NCBI GenBank assembly: GCA_029979565.1
Contig: JAPOHG010000001.1
Location: 186,001 to 250,000 of the forward strand
Origin: a bacterium
GTDB lineage: Bacteria; Bacteroidota; Bacteroidia; Flavobacteriales_D; Sanyastnellaceae
Length of the DNA: 64,000 bases
Direction: 5' to 3'
Shown here in pieces: positions 17,106 through 27,500 of the stretch (positions within the stretch are counted from its first letter, which is position 1; every line of letters starts with the position of its first letter). A program made the translations under genes and the position numbers. Under the pieces are notes generated by a model that did no database searches, was not told the origin of the DNA, and saw only the letters and a list, made by a program, of their open reading frames with translations.

Positions 17106-18233
17106 TCAGGCTGCCTTTCTCAGCAAAATATTCAACTGGGCACTGATGTCCATGAAGACCAATTTGCCGTTCACATTGCCGGCGATGTCCCGGTGGGCAC
17201 GCTCCAACACTTCCTGCATCTCCAGTACGTTGCCGTGGTGGATAAACGGGGCAAATTTTGAAGCGAATTGCCGTTCCGCGTCGGTCAAGCGAACGAGGGA
17301 CTGTGCTCCATAATTGCCGACGATGCATTGCCGAACCATGTGCAATGCATACCGCACAAACCGCTTCATGCCCTCTCGACCGGGCTTCGCAAAGTCATCG
17401 GCCAAAGCTACTGTGGACACTGAATCGTTGGCATAGCAAGCCCGCATCCAAGCCACGAACAACCGGTGATCATCGTCCGTGCCTTCCTCTCCGCGCATCC
17501 GAAGGGCTCCCGCAATGTTTCCGTCGGTAACATGCAGCAGCCCGCGGGCTTCTTCTTCATTTACGCCAAACCTGGTTTTCAACCCTTCAACCGCTTCATC
17601 CAACCCGAGTCGAGGAACCTGTACCATTTGCACCCGCGACCGGATTGTCGCCAACAATTGGTTGGCCTGTTCACTGACAAAAAGCATGACCGTGCGATCC
17701 GTCGGCTCCTCGATGAGCTTCAGCATTTTATTGGCCGTATCCACGCGCATGGCTTCTGGCAGCCACAAGATGAGCACCTTCCACCCTCCCGCAAACGCCT
17801 TCAGTCCCAACTTGCGGTTGAGCTCCATCGCCTCCTGTACACTGATGAAGAGTTGCTTCCGATCGGCTCCTATGGCTGCGAGCCACTCCTCTTGTCCGAA
17901 ATAGGGCCCTTGCAAAACCCGCTCTCGCCATGCTGATTGAAAGGGCTGGGAAAGGGCGTGATCGGAGCCGTCTTTTCTAAAAAACGGGAAGGACCAATGC
18001 AAATCCGGATGCTGCAGGGTGTCGTACTGAACACACGAAGAACAGCTTCCACAGGCATCGGCATCCGTCGGTGCACTGCAGTGCAAGTAACGGGCGTAAG
18101 CCAACGCCAACGCCAACGTTCCACTCCCCTCAGGACCGTTGAACAGTTGGGCGTGCGCCACCCGACCCGATTGGGCACCGGCGCGCAGCTTGGCCCCCAA
18201 TTCGTGGTGTCCGATGACCTGCTCAAATCGCAT
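17106..18233 (-). CDS. holB: DNA polymerase III delta' subunit
   Basis: A 375-residue clamp-loader AAA+ subunit. The start MRFEQVIGHHELGAKLRAG and HAQLFNGPEGSGTLALALAYA correspond to the degenerate P-loop region; the Walker A lysine is replaced (GSGT), as is usual in delta', which does not hydrolyse ATP. A four-cysteine zinc module (CSAPTDADACGSCSSC) follows near residue 52. NKMLKLIEEP and the SRVQMVQVPRL block are the family's sensor-side motifs. It is 20 bases upstream of ricT and 15 bases downstream of the TonB-dependent receptor gene. Confidence 0.9.
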   Translation of the reverse strand: MRFEQVIGHHELGAKLRAGAQSGRVAHAQLFNGPEGSGTLALALAYARYLHCSAPTDADACGSCSSCVQYDTLQHPDLHWSFPFFRKDGSDHALSQPFQSAWRERVLQGPYFGQEEWLAAIGADRKQLFISVQEAMELNRKLGLKAFAGGWKVLILWLPEAMRVDTANKMLKLIEEPTDRTVMLFVSEQANQLLATIRSRVQMVQVPRLGLDEAVEGLKTRFGVNEEEARGLLHVTDGNIAGALRMRGEEGTDDDHRLFVAWMRACYANDSVSTVALADDFAKPGREGMKRFVRYALHMVRQCIVGNYGAQSLVRLTDAERQFASKFAPFIHHGNVLEMQEVLERAHRDIAGNVNGKLVFMDISAQLNILLRKAA

Positions 18234-18248
18234 GCAACGAAAGTACGG

Positions 18249-20744
18249 TTAAAACGCCGCGTGCGCCGAGGCGTATACCCCGCGTCCTGCCGCGCTGATT
18301 CCACTGGCGAACACGCGGTAATGCATGTCCAATAGGTTTCGAACGCCCAAACGGCACTCCACCTTTTCGTGCAACTTCGCGCTGAATTCGGCATTCAAGG
18401 TCCACCAATTTGGCGCTCCACTTTCCAGCATCAAATCCAAGTTGTCCGTGGCGTAAGGGCCAAATTTGGATGCGGACTTGGCACCGCTGAAGAGCGCATA
18501 GCACTCGAGGGTCCACCAGCGACCTTCAATGTCGGAAGCCACACGGCCAAACAACGGTGGAATATGCGACATGGGAAGCCGTTCCATCTCGTCGGTAGCC
18601 TCGTTGGGAATGAACTGATCTCCCACCGTCCAGTTGACAGCCGCTTCGATGCCCCACGTTTGTGTGAGCTGGGCATTGACTTCGCCGCGCAATCCCGCAA
18701 TGAGTGCATGGCTTGCATTCACGTGGGTCTGAACCCGAGCGCTGTCGCCGTCGATGAAGAACATCGCATCGCCATTCAACTCGGTGAGCTGGGGAACGAT
18801 GGCATCGTTAAGACGGGAACCAAAACCGCTGAGCGTCAGACTCAACAACTGCCGAGCTTGCCAATCCCAGTGGATTGACTGTTCCACGCTGTAGAGGTAT
18901 TCAGGCTTCAACGCATCGTTGGGCACGAGCACATACCCCCCCTTCTCTCGAACCTTGCCCATGTCATCCACGTTCGGGTGGCGGAACCCCGTTGAGAATC
19001 CCGTGTTCAACGACCACACCCGAGAAGGGCTGACCCACCGGTCGGACAGTCCGCCGGTCAAGGCGCTGTTCTGCATGTTCACTGCCGCGAATGGCAACGT
19101 GTAATTCACCCCGGGATCGAACGCCGCATTCAATTGCGATTGGCTCCAACGCACCCCCCCGACGAAGCGGTGCTGTCGCCAGCGCATTTGGGCATTGGCA
19201 AACGAAGCCAAGGTGCGCATGGAACTCCCTCCGTTGGGGTAGCGCGTATCGGCGACCTCCAATGCGTCCGTCTCTATGTTCAATCGGTTGGCCGTCGACT
19301 CCACTGCATCCCAGCCGACGTTGATGCCAGCAGTGACACGGAGGCCATTGTAGAAGCGCTTCGAGGCGGTGGTGTATCCGTTCCACACGCGAACGTTTTC
19401 GAGCTGGGTTTCCTGCCACTCGGACCCAAAACGTCGCTTGATTCGGGACTCTTCAATCGTTTGGACGGATACGAGGGTGTTCCAGGCGATGTCCCAACGG
19501 GCAATGGATGAGCCGTACCGAAGCGATGCCAACGAACGGCGTTGGGGGCCGTAATTCCACGTGGCCCATTTGGGGGCTTCTCCGCTCGTTTCAAATGAGA
19601 GGTCATAGCGCGGAATGTCGCTGCTTGTGCTCCATTGCAGGTTCAAATCCAACACCCCACGTTGGGTCTGGTAGCGCAGCTTTTGAAGAACATCGGTCTG
19701 GTCGTAGCCCGAACCCCATTGCACGTTGGGGTCTTCATTGGTGCGCACAGCGTCAACGCCGTCCTCTCGCACCACGTGCACCGAGTCCAGTCCCCACGTG
19801 GCATGGCCGTGCCGGCGCCATTTTCCCATCCTCAAATCTCCATAACGCGCATGCGAAACGGACGTCAGCGTCGCCCAATTCCGGCCCGAATACTCGACGT
19901 CCCCGTGAACCATGGTGCTCTGGTTTGGCGAGCGAAAGGCCGTTGACGCTCGCACCTTCAGGCCCCTGTTGCCGACCCGCGGGGTGCGGGTGTGGTAATG
20001 GATAACGCCTCCCATCGCATCGCTACCGAACAAGATGCTATTGGGCCCGAGTAAGACGTCGGTTCGCTCCAAGATATTGGGGTCCACGGTAATGGCATTT
20101 TGCAGGTGACCGCTTCGGTAGATGGCGTTGTTCATGCGCACGCCGTCTACGACGAGCAACACGCGATTCGCCTCAAATCCCCTCAAAATGGGTGACCCCC
20201 CGCCTTGCTGGCTTTGCTGGACAAGAACGGAACCGGTGGACCAGAGCAACTCTGCTGCGGTTTGGGGGACCTCAAGCTGGACCACCGGTTTGGGCGCCTG
20301 TTCCGAAACCATATTGATGCTGGAGAGTGCGACCGATTCCGCGCTGGCAACGCCTTGGATAACCACCTCGGCCTGATCCAAACTGATCATGTCCTCGACC
20401 ATACGAACCTGCTCCGGGATGGCTTGTCCCGGATAAATGACCATGTCCATGAACCCCACTGAGCGCAGAATCAATGTGTCCAATTTGATGTTGCGTGGGA
20501 TGGTCGCATTGCCCGCCTCGTCGGTCATCACTTGGACGCCCGTGTTCTTATTCACGATGACTGCAAACGGCACCGGAGCTGCACCGTTCGATGAAACGGC
20601 CTGGATTTTCTGTGGCTTAGTAGCTGCCTTCTTGGTGGCGGCCTCCTGTGCCAATCCCATCCCCGATACGAACGCGCACGCCACCAGCAACAGGCCCTTC
20701 GCCGAAAGTTGTATTCGTTGTATCACTTTGCTAAGCTGCTCCAT
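18249..20744 (-). CDS. TonB-dependent outer-membrane receptor (haem/haemoprotein receptor-like)
   Basis: An 831-residue receptor. A signal peptide ending near GMGLAQ is followed by a carboxypeptidase-regulatory-like beta domain (VPFAVIVNKNTGVQVMTDE, residues about 60-115), then a plug with SPILRGFEANRVLLVVDGVR and LGPNSILFGSDAMGGVIHY. The barrel contains FRHPNVDDMGKVREKGG and NDALKPEYLYSVEQ, close to the FRAPN and NPxLKPE motifs of haem/haemoglobin receptors. Substrate is therefore probably haem or a haem protein, but other cargo is possible. The last residue is Phe, as usual for barrel proteins. The ATG at 20744 gives a proper signal peptide. Confidence 0.88.
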   Translation of the reverse strand: MEQLSKVIQRIQLSAKGLLLVACAFVSGMGLAQEAATKKAATKPQKIQAVSSNGAAPVPFAVIVNKNTGVQVMTDEAGNATIPRNIKLDTLILRSVGFMDMVIYPGQAIPEQVRMVEDMISLDQAEVVIQGVASAESVALSSINMVSEQAPKPVVQLEVPQTAAELLWSTGSVLVQQSQQGGGSPILRGFEANRVLLVVDGVRMNNAIYRSGHLQNAITVDPNILERTDVLLGPNSILFGSDAMGGVIHYHTRTPRVGNRGLKVRASTAFRSPNQSTMVHGDVEYSGRNWATLTSVSHARYGDLRMGKWRRHGHATWGLDSVHVVREDGVDAVRTNEDPNVQWGSGYDQTDVLQKLRYQTQRGVLDLNLQWSTSSDIPRYDLSFETSGEAPKWATWNYGPQRRSLASLRYGSSIARWDIAWNTLVSVQTIEESRIKRRFGSEWQETQLENVRVWNGYTTASKRFYNGLRVTAGINVGWDAVESTANRLNIETDALEVADTRYPNGGSSMRTLASFANAQMRWRQHRFVGGVRWSQSQLNAAFDPGVNYTLPFAAVNMQNSALTGGLSDRWVSPSRVWSLNTGFSTGFRHPNVDDMGKVREKGGYVLVPNDALKPEYLYSVEQSIHWDWQARQLLSLTLSGFGSRLNDAIVPQLTELNGDAMFFIDGDSARVQTHVNASHALIAGLRGEVNAQLTQTWGIEAAVNWTVGDQFIPNEATDEMERLPMSHIPPLFGRVASDIEGRWWTLECYALFSGAKSASKFGPYATDNLDLMLESGAPNWWTLNAEFSAKLHEKVECRLGVRNLLDMHYRVFASGISAAGRGVYASAHAAF

Positions 20745-20791
20745 GGTTGCCCTCGAACGCAAATATCACGCCAAAATCATCCCCTAGACCG

Positions 20792-21517
20792 CTACTCGAA
20801 CACCTGCTCAAGCACTTCGTAACTCTTGATTTCACGAAGGCCACCGAGCTGGTGGCCGAGGTATCTCAATTGACCCTTGATGAGTTCTTTTCGCTCCGAA
20901 AAAGAAGCGGTAAAGTCGCGCGTAGCGGTACCTGTGAGGTCCATGAACCACTGGGATAATGGAGGCGGCAAATGGTCTTCTGCAGTGCCCATGGCGTGTT
21001 TCCACTCCCCCGATTGCAAATCCAGTACATCCGCTCCAGCCAATTCCGAAGACGGTGGGGCAAGGCCCATCAATGCGATTAGCTGGCCCATGAACTCCGC
21101 ATGAATCCAGCCGACCTGTTCCTCCTCCTCGACCCGTATGAGCGCTTCATGAAACAAGGCATAAATCTCTGGATGCGCGATTTCTTCCGGGAATAGTTTC
21201 CCCACCAGCTCGCACAAGAAGAAAGCGACTGCACTGCGGCGCACGTCTTGAAACATCGCCACTGGAATCTGGGTTCTCCGCGCCTCCTTGAACCGCACGA
21301 GTCCCTCCGATCCCTTGCGGCTCACCCCCCGAAGTTCGAGCATCGCACCGGGATGCCATTTCCCCACTTGCCGGTTCTTACCCTTGCCCTCGGTGACCCA
21401 CAAGGCCACCGTACCCAGCGTCTCCCCGAGCACGCGCACCACCCGTCGGCCGTCGTTGTAGGGAACTACAGAAAGCACAATGCACGGCTCACGGTCAAGG
21501 GAAAGGGATTCAGCCAT
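20792..21517 (-). CDS. recO: DNA repair protein RecO
   Basis: A 241-residue recombination mediator that loads RecA with RecR and anneals single strands. The N-terminal OB fold begins EPCIVLSVVPYNDGRRVVRVLGE and includes GKGKNRQVGKWHPGAMLEL; the helical domain has RRSAVAFFLCELVGKLFPEE. The zinc-finger cysteines present in some RecO proteins are absent, as is common. ATG at 21517 was preferred to a TTG six codons upstream. It heads the minus-strand run recO, receptor, holB, ricT, gldH. Confidence 0.88.
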   Translation of the reverse strand: MAESLSLDREPCIVLSVVPYNDGRRVVRVLGETLGTVALWVTEGKGKNRQVGKWHPGAMLELRGVSRKGSEGLVRFKEARRTQIPVAMFQDVRRSAVAFFLCELVGKLFPEEIAHPEIYALFHEALIRVEEEEQVGWIHAEFMGQLIALMGLAPPSSELAGADVLDLQSGEWKHAMGTAEDHLPPPLSQWFMDLTGTATRDFTASFSERKELIKGQLRYLGHQLGGLREIKSYEVLEQVFE

Positions 21518-21610
21518 TAGGCAATCTTCAACCAAACGAATTTACAATCGGTGCACTCAAGCCCAACAAAAGAGCATGGAATGAGGTTACTTTAGCAGCG
21601 TGTTGATATC

Positions 21611-23548
21611 ATGAATCAAGATCACAAAACCGAGGCAGCTCCCCACTTGAACAGCGTTGATTGGTTCAATTACCGACGTCGATCTTCCCAGAAGGTTCAG
21701 GTTGGCAACTTGACCCTTGGCGGGGACGCGCCGTTGCGCATTCAATCGATGACCACTGCTGACACCATGGACATCGAAAAAACCGTTGCCGAAAGCGAAC
21801 GGATGATCGACGCCGGGTGTGAATTGGTTCGGATCACGGCACCGTCCAAAAAAGAAGCAGAGGCCTTGAAGGTCATTGCAGAAGCATTGCATCAGAAAGG
21901 GCACCAGGTCCCTCTCGTTGCGGACATCCACTTCACGCCCAATGCCGCTGAAATTGCTGCGGACCATGTCGAAAAAATCCGGGTAAATCCCGGCAATTAC
22001 GCCGATAAAAAGCGGTTCGAAGACATCGAGTACACCGACGCATCGTATGCGGAAGAGCTCGAACGCATCCGGGAGCGATTCACACCGTTGGTGTTGAAAT
22101 GCAAAGCACTTGGCCGCGCCATGCGCATCGGAACCAATCACGGTTCGCTATCGGACCGCATCATGAGCCGCTACGGTGATACGCCAAAGGGCATGGTGGA
22201 GAGTGCCATGGAGTTCTTGCGCATTTGCCGCGACAACGACTACCACAATCTGGTCATTAGCATGAAGGCCTCCAACCCACAGGTCATGGTCCAAGCGTAC
22301 CGATTGCTTGTCGCCAGTATGGACGTGGAAGGCATGCACTATCCGCTCCACCTCGGGGTGACGGAAGCTGGCGATGGCGAAGACGGGCGCATCAAGAGCG
22401 CAGTGGGCATCGGAGCCTTGCTCGAGGACGGACTGGGCGATACAATCCGCGTTTCCCTGACCGAAGCGCCAGAAGCCGAATTACCGGTGGCTCGCATGCT
22501 CGTGGAACGCTACGAAGCCCGTCCCCATGCTGATCGACCTGCCGTACCGTTGTCCTTTGACCCGTACAGCTACGCTCGGCGATCCACACGTGAAGCTGCG
22601 GGAATGGGCGGCAAACAGGTGCCGCGCGTCGTGCACGACCTCAGCGCGGGGCCCATTACCGAAGCCAAGCTGTTTGGCTGCGGTTATCGGTACTCAGTTC
22701 CGCTCGACAAATGGAACCTGGATGATTTCGCATGCGACTTCATTTATGCCGGAGCAGAGCCCGTGGCATTTGAATTGCCCGGCACGTTGGCCGTATTGCA
22801 GGACGCCGAACACTGGGAAGACAGGACACGCCATTACCCGGTTTGGCCAGCAGCCACATGGGATGAGGGCCATCCGTCCGAGTGGCATTTTGTTCAAGCG
22901 CATTGCAACGACCTCTCGGAAGCATTCATTGCACGCGTGCAGCGGCATGACCGGACGGTGCTCATTTTGGAAGCGACTTCCGCGCACGCCATGTCCGAAC
23001 TGCGGTCTGCATGCATGATGCTGGATGCAGCCGGATGCGATGTGCCGGTCATTTTGCGCAGGACGTATGACGGATTGGATTCGGAGCGATTTCAACTTTA
23101 CGCGGCGACCGATGTTGGGGCGCCACTGCTGGATGGTTTCGGAGACGGTATCTGGATTGACGGCCACGGATTGCCATTGCAACTGCGCAATTCAACCGCC
23201 TTTGGGATTTTGCAAGCCACGCGCACACGGATTTCAAAGACTGAATACATCAGCTGCCCGAGTTGCGGTCGGACGCTGTTTGATTTGCAGGAGACCACGG
23301 CGAAAATCCGAGAAGTCACCTCCCACCTCAAGGGCATCAAAATCGGCATCATGGGATGCATCGTAAACGGCCCCGGCGAAATGGCGGATGCAGACTACGG
23401 ATACGTTGGCACCGGCCCCGGAAAAATCACCTTGTACAAGGAAAAGGAAGTCGTAGAAAAGAATGTTCCGGAAGACCGGGCCGTGGATGCCCTTATCGAT
23501 CTGATTCGCAGCCACGGCGACTGGGTTGAACCGGTCGCTCAGGATTGA
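21611..23548 (+). CDS. ispG: 4-hydroxy-3-methylbut-2-enyl diphosphate synthase, long form
   Basis: The Fe-S enzyme of the penultimate MEP pathway step. At 645 residues it is the long form with an extra central domain between the TIM barrel and the Fe-S domain, as in Bacteroidota, Chlamydia and plants. The barrel starts with YRRRSSQKVQVGNLTLGGDAP and includes ADIHFTPNAA and RVNPGNYADKK. The C-terminal Fe-S domain has the cluster cysteines in ISCPSCGRTLFDLQ and GIMGCIVNGPGEMADADYG. The insert is roughly residues 290-530. The gene is divergent from recO; its 3' end almost touches that of lspA. Confidence 0.96.
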   Translation: MNQDHKTEAAPHLNSVDWFNYRRRSSQKVQVGNLTLGGDAPLRIQSMTTADTMDIEKTVAESERMIDAGCELVRITAPSKKEAEALKVIAEALHQKGHQVPLVADIHFTPNAAEIAADHVEKIRVNPGNYADKKRFEDIEYTDASYAEELERIRERFTPLVLKCKALGRAMRIGTNHGSLSDRIMSRYGDTPKGMVESAMEFLRICRDNDYHNLVISMKASNPQVMVQAYRLLVASMDVEGMHYPLHLGVTEAGDGEDGRIKSAVGIGALLEDGLGDTIRVSLTEAPEAELPVARMLVERYEARPHADRPAVPLSFDPYSYARRSTREAAGMGGKQVPRVVHDLSAGPITEAKLFGCGYRYSVPLDKWNLDDFACDFIYAGAEPVAFELPGTLAVLQDAEHWEDRTRHYPVWPAATWDEGHPSEWHFVQAHCNDLSEAFIARVQRHDRTVLILEATSAHAMSELRSACMMLDAAGCDVPVILRRTYDGLDSERFQLYAATDVGAPLLDGFGDGIWIDGHGLPLQLRNSTAFGILQATRTRISKTEYISCPSCGRTLFDLQETTAKIREVTSHLKGIKIGIMGCIVNGPGEMADADYGYVGTGPGKITLYKEKEVVEKNVPEDRAVDALIDLIRSHGDWVEPVAQD

Positions 23549-23549
23549 A

Positions 23550-24164
23550 TCAGGCGGTCGCCTCTTCAGCAAAAAAAGCCCGTTGTCCAATTAAAATGGC
23601 AATCACGCCACACGAGATGGCGGCGTCTGCCAAGTTCCAAATCGGAGGGAACACCTCTCGATTGGCCAAGGAATCGATCGGGAACGATGAGGGCCAGCGC
23701 ACCGTAAAGTGGAACATGTCGACGACATGCCCCATCATGAGCGGAGCATAGCCTTCTCCCGCCCATTCGGCAATGATGCCCCAATGGCTCGCCGTGAACA
23801 GCTGACCATACACCGCACTGTCAATGATGTTGCCGATGGCTCCCGCCCATATAAAGGCCAAGCACATCAAGAACCCCCGGTGCGCACCAGCCTCAATCAG
23901 CTTCTTGATGTAAAATCCGATGCCGACGGCAGCTACCAGGCGAAATCCGGTCAACACCAATTTTCCCGCCATCCCGGGCAGCGCCCAGCCGAAGGCCATG
24001 CCTTCGTTTTCGATGAATTGCAATTCCAACAACCCGGGGATAAAGGCCATGCGTTCCCCGAGCGAGAAATTCAATTTGACCCACACCTTCAGGCATTGAT
24101 CCGCGACCAACACGGGTACCACAACGGCCAGTACCCATCCCAAAAGTGTGCGCGGTGTGCTCAA
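23550..24164 (-). CDS. lspA: Lipoprotein signal peptidase (signal peptidase II)
   Basis: Inner-membrane aspartyl protease that removes signal peptides from diacylglyceryl-modified prolipoproteins, and so serves the many lipoproteins in this window. The catalytic aspartates are Asp115 in GNIIDSAVYG and Asp180 in FPPIWNLADAAIS. The 204-residue protein is longer than proteobacterial LspA because of an extra loop between them (QLFTASHWGIIAEWAGEGYA region), typical of Bacteroidota. It is nine bases downstream of the DksA-like gene. Confidence 0.95.
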   Translation of the reverse strand: MSTPRTLLGWVLAVVVPVLVADQCLKVWVKLNFSLGERMAFIPGLLELQFIENEGMAFGWALPGMAGKLVLTGFRLVAAVGIGFYIKKLIEAGAHRGFLMCLAFIWAGAIGNIIDSAVYGQLFTASHWGIIAEWAGEGYAPLMMGHVVDMFHFTVRWPSSFPIDSLANREVFPPIWNLADAAISCGVIAILIGQRAFFAEEATA

Positions 24165-24172
24165 GGAGTTGC

Positions 24173-24544
24173 TTACTGCTTATTCTTGGCTTCGATGGAC
24201 ATCGTAGCGTGCGGCACCAGGCGAAGACGTGCTTTGGGAATGAGTTTGCCCGTAACCCGGCAAATGCCGTAAGTTTTGTTCTTAATGCGAAGCAGGGCGT
24301 TCTCCAAGCTCACAATGAACTTCTGCTGACGCGCCGCCAATTGGGCGGTTTCTTCGCGGCTCATCGTCTCCGAACCGTCCTCCATCATCTTGAACGTTGG
24401 AGCGGTATCGTCCGTGGTATTGTCATCGCTGTGCGACAAGGCACGTTGGAGCTCATCATAGTTCTCGCGGGCCACAGCCAGCTTCTCCTCAATCAATGCT
24501 TGGAACTCCTTCAAGTCATTATCCGAATAGCGTGTTTCTGCCAT
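24173..24544 (-). CDS. TraR/DksA family regulator with degenerate zinc finger
   Basis: A 123-residue protein with an N-terminal coiled-coil hairpin (residues about 8-85) and a C-terminal finger-like block YGICRVTGKLIPKARLRLVPHAT. Only one cysteine (Cys95) remains in the whole protein, so the four-Cys zinc site of DksA is absent; the fold may be held without metal. Family members bind the RNA polymerase secondary channel and modulate transcription with ppGpp; whether this one does is inference. It lies between ileS and lspA, an order I know from other flavobacteria. Confidence 0.85.
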   Translation of the reverse strand: MAETRYSDNDLKEFQALIEEKLAVARENYDELQRALSHSDDNTTDDTAPTFKMMEDGSETMSREETAQLAARQQKFIVSLENALLRIKNKTYGICRVTGKLIPKARLRLVPHATMSIEAKNKQ

Positions 24545-24556
24545 AACGGTCGTGTT

Positions 24557-27500
24557 TTAATCCTGTTTTGTCACTGCCAAGGCCACGTCGATGCCTTCGC
24601 TCAATTCAATCCTTTCGGCACCGGGAATTTCGCCCCAGCGCACATCATTCGCCAACGTCTCGTCAGCAATATAATCCAAATTATCCTTCATGACGGCTTC
24701 CACTTCAGGAGCCGCCTCTACGGTCAAAGCAATGCGATCCGTGACCTCGAGCCCCGCGTCTTTCCGCAGGTTCTGAACCCGGTTCACCAATTCCCTTGCC
24801 AGGCCTTCTCCTTTCAAGGCATCGTCCAAACTGATGTCCAGCGCGACGGTCACCCCGCCTACGCTTGAAACCAACCAACCGGGAATGTCGTCGGTCAGAA
24901 TGGTCACCTCCGATGCTTCCACAACCGCCTCGCCTTGTCCGTCCGCGGGATGCACGGCCACACGCCCCTCCCGCTCGAGTGCGGCAATGCCTTCGGCGTC
25001 TAACGCGTTTACCGCTGCAGCAACGGCCTTCATGCGCTTGCCGAATTTGGGGCCCAGCGCCTTGAAGTCGGGCTTCACACGCTTCACAATGGAAACTTCG
25101 GTGTTCTCGCCGTCCCGAACCACCTCAATGGCCTTCACGTTGACTTCCCCACGGATGAGGGACGCCATGGTCTCAATGCGGCTCGCCATTTGTTCGTTTA
25201 ACACCGGCACCAATATGCGACGCAGGGGCTGGCGCACACGCAACCGCTCCCGCTTGCGCAGGGACAGCACCTGGGAACTGATTTGCTGTGCGAGGGCCAT
25301 ACGGGCCTCAAGTTCAGTATCAATGCAGGCTGCATCTGCTTCCGGGAATGACGCCAGATGCACGGACTCCTCCGCACCGGTCAAATCCCGGTACAAGCGG
25401 TCCGCGTAAAACGGTGCAATGGGGGAAATCATCACCGATAACGACCGCAAGCACGTGTGCAGCGTCTGGTATGCGCTTCGCTTATCGTCGCTCATGTCGC
25501 CCTTCCAGAATCGCCGGCGCGACTGTCGCACGTGCCAGTTCGAAAGATCGTCGATGGCAAACGCTTGAATCGCTCGGGCCACCTTGGTGGGTTCCAAGGC
25601 TTCGTACGCTTCTGTCACGTCTTGAATCAACGAATTCAATCGTGACAGCACCCAACGATCGATTTCCGGACGATCGGCTACCGGTACTTCATCGCCTCCT
25701 CCTTGATAACCGTCGATGTTGGCATACAAGGCGAGGAAGTTGTAGGTGTTGTGCAACGTTCCGAAAAACTTGCGTTGGACTTCGGTGATGCCATCTGCAT
25801 CGAATTTGAGGTTGTCCCAAGGTTGGGCATTCGAAATCATGTACCAGCGGGTGGCGTCAGGGCCATATTGGCCCAAGGTCTCAAACGGATCCACGGCGTT
25901 GCCCAATCGCTTGGACATTTTCTGGCCGTTTTTGTCGAGCACCAGCCCATTGCTGACCACGTTCTTGTAGGCCACGGAATCAAAGGCCATGGTTGCAATC
26001 GCATGCAAGGTGTAAAACCAGCCGCGGGTCTGGTCCACCCCCTCTGCGATGAAGTCAGCCGGATACGATTGACCCCCGTCGATTTTCTCCTTATTCTCGA
26101 ACGGATAATGCCACTGCGCATACGGCATGGATCCGCTGTCAAACCACACGTCGATCAAATCGGATTCCCGGCGCATTGGTCGTCCGTCGGAAGCTTTGAG
26201 TGTGATGCGGTCGACGACGTGTTTGTGCAAATCGAACTGCTCGTAGTTGGCCTTGGACATGTCCCCGGGAACAAAGTTTTCCAGGGGATTTGTGTCCATC
26301 AGGCCCGCCTTGACCGACTCAGCGCAGGCTGCCTTCAGTTCTTCTACAGAACCGATGCACCGGCGTTCGGCGCCGTCTTCGGTGGACCATATGGGAATCG
26401 GAATGCCCCAAAACCGCGAGCGGCTAAGGTTCCAGTCATTGAGGTTTTCCAGCCACTTACCAAACCGCCCGGATCCCGTACTCGCCGGCTTCCAGCGGAT
26501 GGTTTTGTTCAACTCCTGCATGCGTTCTTTCGCCGCCGTTGCGCGGATGAACCAGCTGTCCAGCGGATAGTAGAGGACGGGTTTGTCCGTTCGCCAGCAG
26601 TGGGGATAATTGTGCTCGTATTTCTCGACCAAGAAGGCGAGCCCTTTGCCTTTCAAATCAATGGCAATTTCCACGTCCACCGACCGTTCCGGTGCTTCAC
26701 CCTCTTCGTAATATTCCTCCTTGACGTAGCGCCCTGCAAGCGGCCCCACCCCATCGCGAATCCGGCCCTGAAGGTCCACCAAGGGAACACCTTGGCCAGT
26801 TCCATCATCGATAAGCATGGGCGGCACGCCTGCTGCTGCTGCCACACGCGCATCGTCAGCACCAAAGGTGGGCGCCGTATGCACAATGCCCGTTCCGTCT
26901 TCTGTGGTTACGAAATCTCCTGGAATGATTCGGAACGCCTCGCTAACGCCTTCCATGGGCTCTGCCCATTCCAAGAGCTGTTCATAACGGGCGCCGCATA
27001 ACTCAGCGCCGCTGATGTGGGCAATGACCTCGTGTTCCGGTGCTTTTTTTCCACCAAAATGCTTGCCCATCAAATCCTCCGCCAACACGACCAATCCCGC
27101 CTCATCGGTGTACCGATTCTTTGTAGCTACCAGAACGTATGCAATGTCGGGCCCAACTGTGAGCGCCGTATTCGAAGGCAGCGTCCAAGGAGTGGTGGTC
27201 CACGCTAGAAAATAAACCGGCAAGTGACCGAAGGCTTCTGCCTTTTCCGGGCCTGCATGCTCGAGTACACGGGCACCGCATTCGGGCAAAGCCCTGAATT
27301 GAGCCACGACAGTCGTGTCTTTGACGTCTCGGTATGCTCCCGGTTGGTTCAATTCGTGCGAACTCAAACCGGTTCCAGCTGCTGGGCTGTAGGGTTGAAT
27401 GGTATATCCCTTGTAAAGCAAGCCCTTGTCATCGAGTTGCTTGAGCAACCACCACACGCTCTCAATGTACTTGTTCTCGTACGTCACGTAAGGGGCATCC

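Noticed and set aside
25703-27001. 432-codon frame on the plus strand
   Set aside because: Antisense to ileS. The length reflects the codon bias of ileS, and the translation shows no domain.
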